DNA of 59,787 bases. Source: an uncultured Christensenellaceae bacterium. Its GTDB lineage: Bacteria > Bacillota > Clostridia > Christensenellales > UBA3700. The notes below the pieces were generated by a model. The model was not told the DNA's origin, did no database searches, and saw nothing but the letters and a program-made list of their open reading frames with translations. Position numbers and translations under genes: made by a program. Below, in pieces: positions 59,780-59,787 of the stretch. How positions within the stretch are numbered: position 1 is the stretch's first letter; the number at the start of each line of letters is the position of its first letter. Location of the stretch: contig CALWRH010000011.1 of NCBI GenBank assembly GCA_944383895.1, positions 1-59,787 of the forward strand, read 5' to 3'.

Positions 59780-59787
59780 GATCAAGC
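59780..59787 (+). rRNA. 23S rRNA, first bases only (cut by window end)
   Basis: GATCAAGC resembles the usual 23S start (GGTCAAG.../GGTTAAG...) and follows a typical spacer. Only eight bases are present, so the call rests mainly on the tRNA pair and spacer before it. Confidence 0.5.

Noticed and set aside
1..59787. CRISPR array, complete transposon or prophage
   Set aside because: I found no regularly spaced repeats, no transposase, integrase or phage structural genes in the window.

Overview
This window looks like a chromosomal piece of an anaerobic, low-to-mid GC, Gram-positive gut bacterium of the class Clostridia. The evidence is Firmicutes-type signals: strong AGGAGG ribosome sites, a SAM-I riboswitch on metK, an L10 leader on rplJL, a preQ1-I riboswitch, AddAB rather than RecBCD, and tRNA-Ala/tRNA-Ile in front of a 23S rRNA. 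It also has a Spo0A-type DNA-binding domain and a SpoIIQ-like LytM protein, which suggests a spore-forming ancestry, and a bile-salt-hydrolase-family enzyme, which fits a gut habitat. I cannot name the species; an uncultured Christensenellales-like lineage is a guess.

Region by region. Positions 1-15,300 are accessory: repeat remnants around a tRNA-Asn, small membrane proteins, a membrane-anchored GDPD, thioredoxin beside a Crp/Fnr regulator, a lipoprotein, a TIR-like/RipA-like membrane protein, a CDF metal transporter, a decayed ASCH gene, the bile-salt-hydrolase homologue, a preQ1-controlled queuosine-precursor transporter coupled to an SDR, GNAT and GrpB proteins, the Spo0A-like regulator, and a minus-strand HAD-rqcP-ispDF operon. 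Positions 15,400-41,500 are a long plus-strand housekeeping block: rpoB-rpoC-(SAM-I)-metK, recD2, secA, prfB, tsaD, rpsL-rpsG-fusA, tuf, an SDR, rpmG-secE-nusG-rplK-rplA, L10 leader-rplJ-rplL. Here rpoBC is detached from rplJL and lies upstream of the whole block, unlike the usual bacterial order. Positions 41,600-50,300 are mostly minus strand: methyltransferase, a G1P-dehydrogenase-like probable pseudoenzyme, hisC, DUF1540, a YugP protease, an unknown protein and a lipoprotein, with the plus-strand SpoIIQ-like pair and rplI between them. Positions 50,400-59,787 carry addB-addA, an unknown membrane protein, corA, and then tRNA-Ala, tRNA-Ile and what appears to be the first bases of a 23S rRNA with no 16S upstream.

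How it fits together. The centre makes and runs the gene-expression machine (RNA polymerase subunits, NusG, ribosomal proteins, elongation factors, release factor 2, t6A synthesis, secretion motor SecA/SecE). Expression of parts of it is fitted with RNA feedback switches: SAM for metK, L10-L12 for rplJL, preQ1 for the tRNA-modification precursor transporter. The most interesting accessory items are the TIR-like/RipA-like membrane protein, the apparently 16S-less rRNA unit, the zinc-ribbon insertion in SecA, the natural Arg88 in ribosomal protein S12, the degenerate-receiver Spo0A homologue with a perfect 0A box upstream, and a family of palindromic repeats next to tRNA-Asn. Both ends of the window lie in likely multicopy sequence (repeat at the left, rRNA at the right), so the window may be a complete assembly contig that breaks at repeats.
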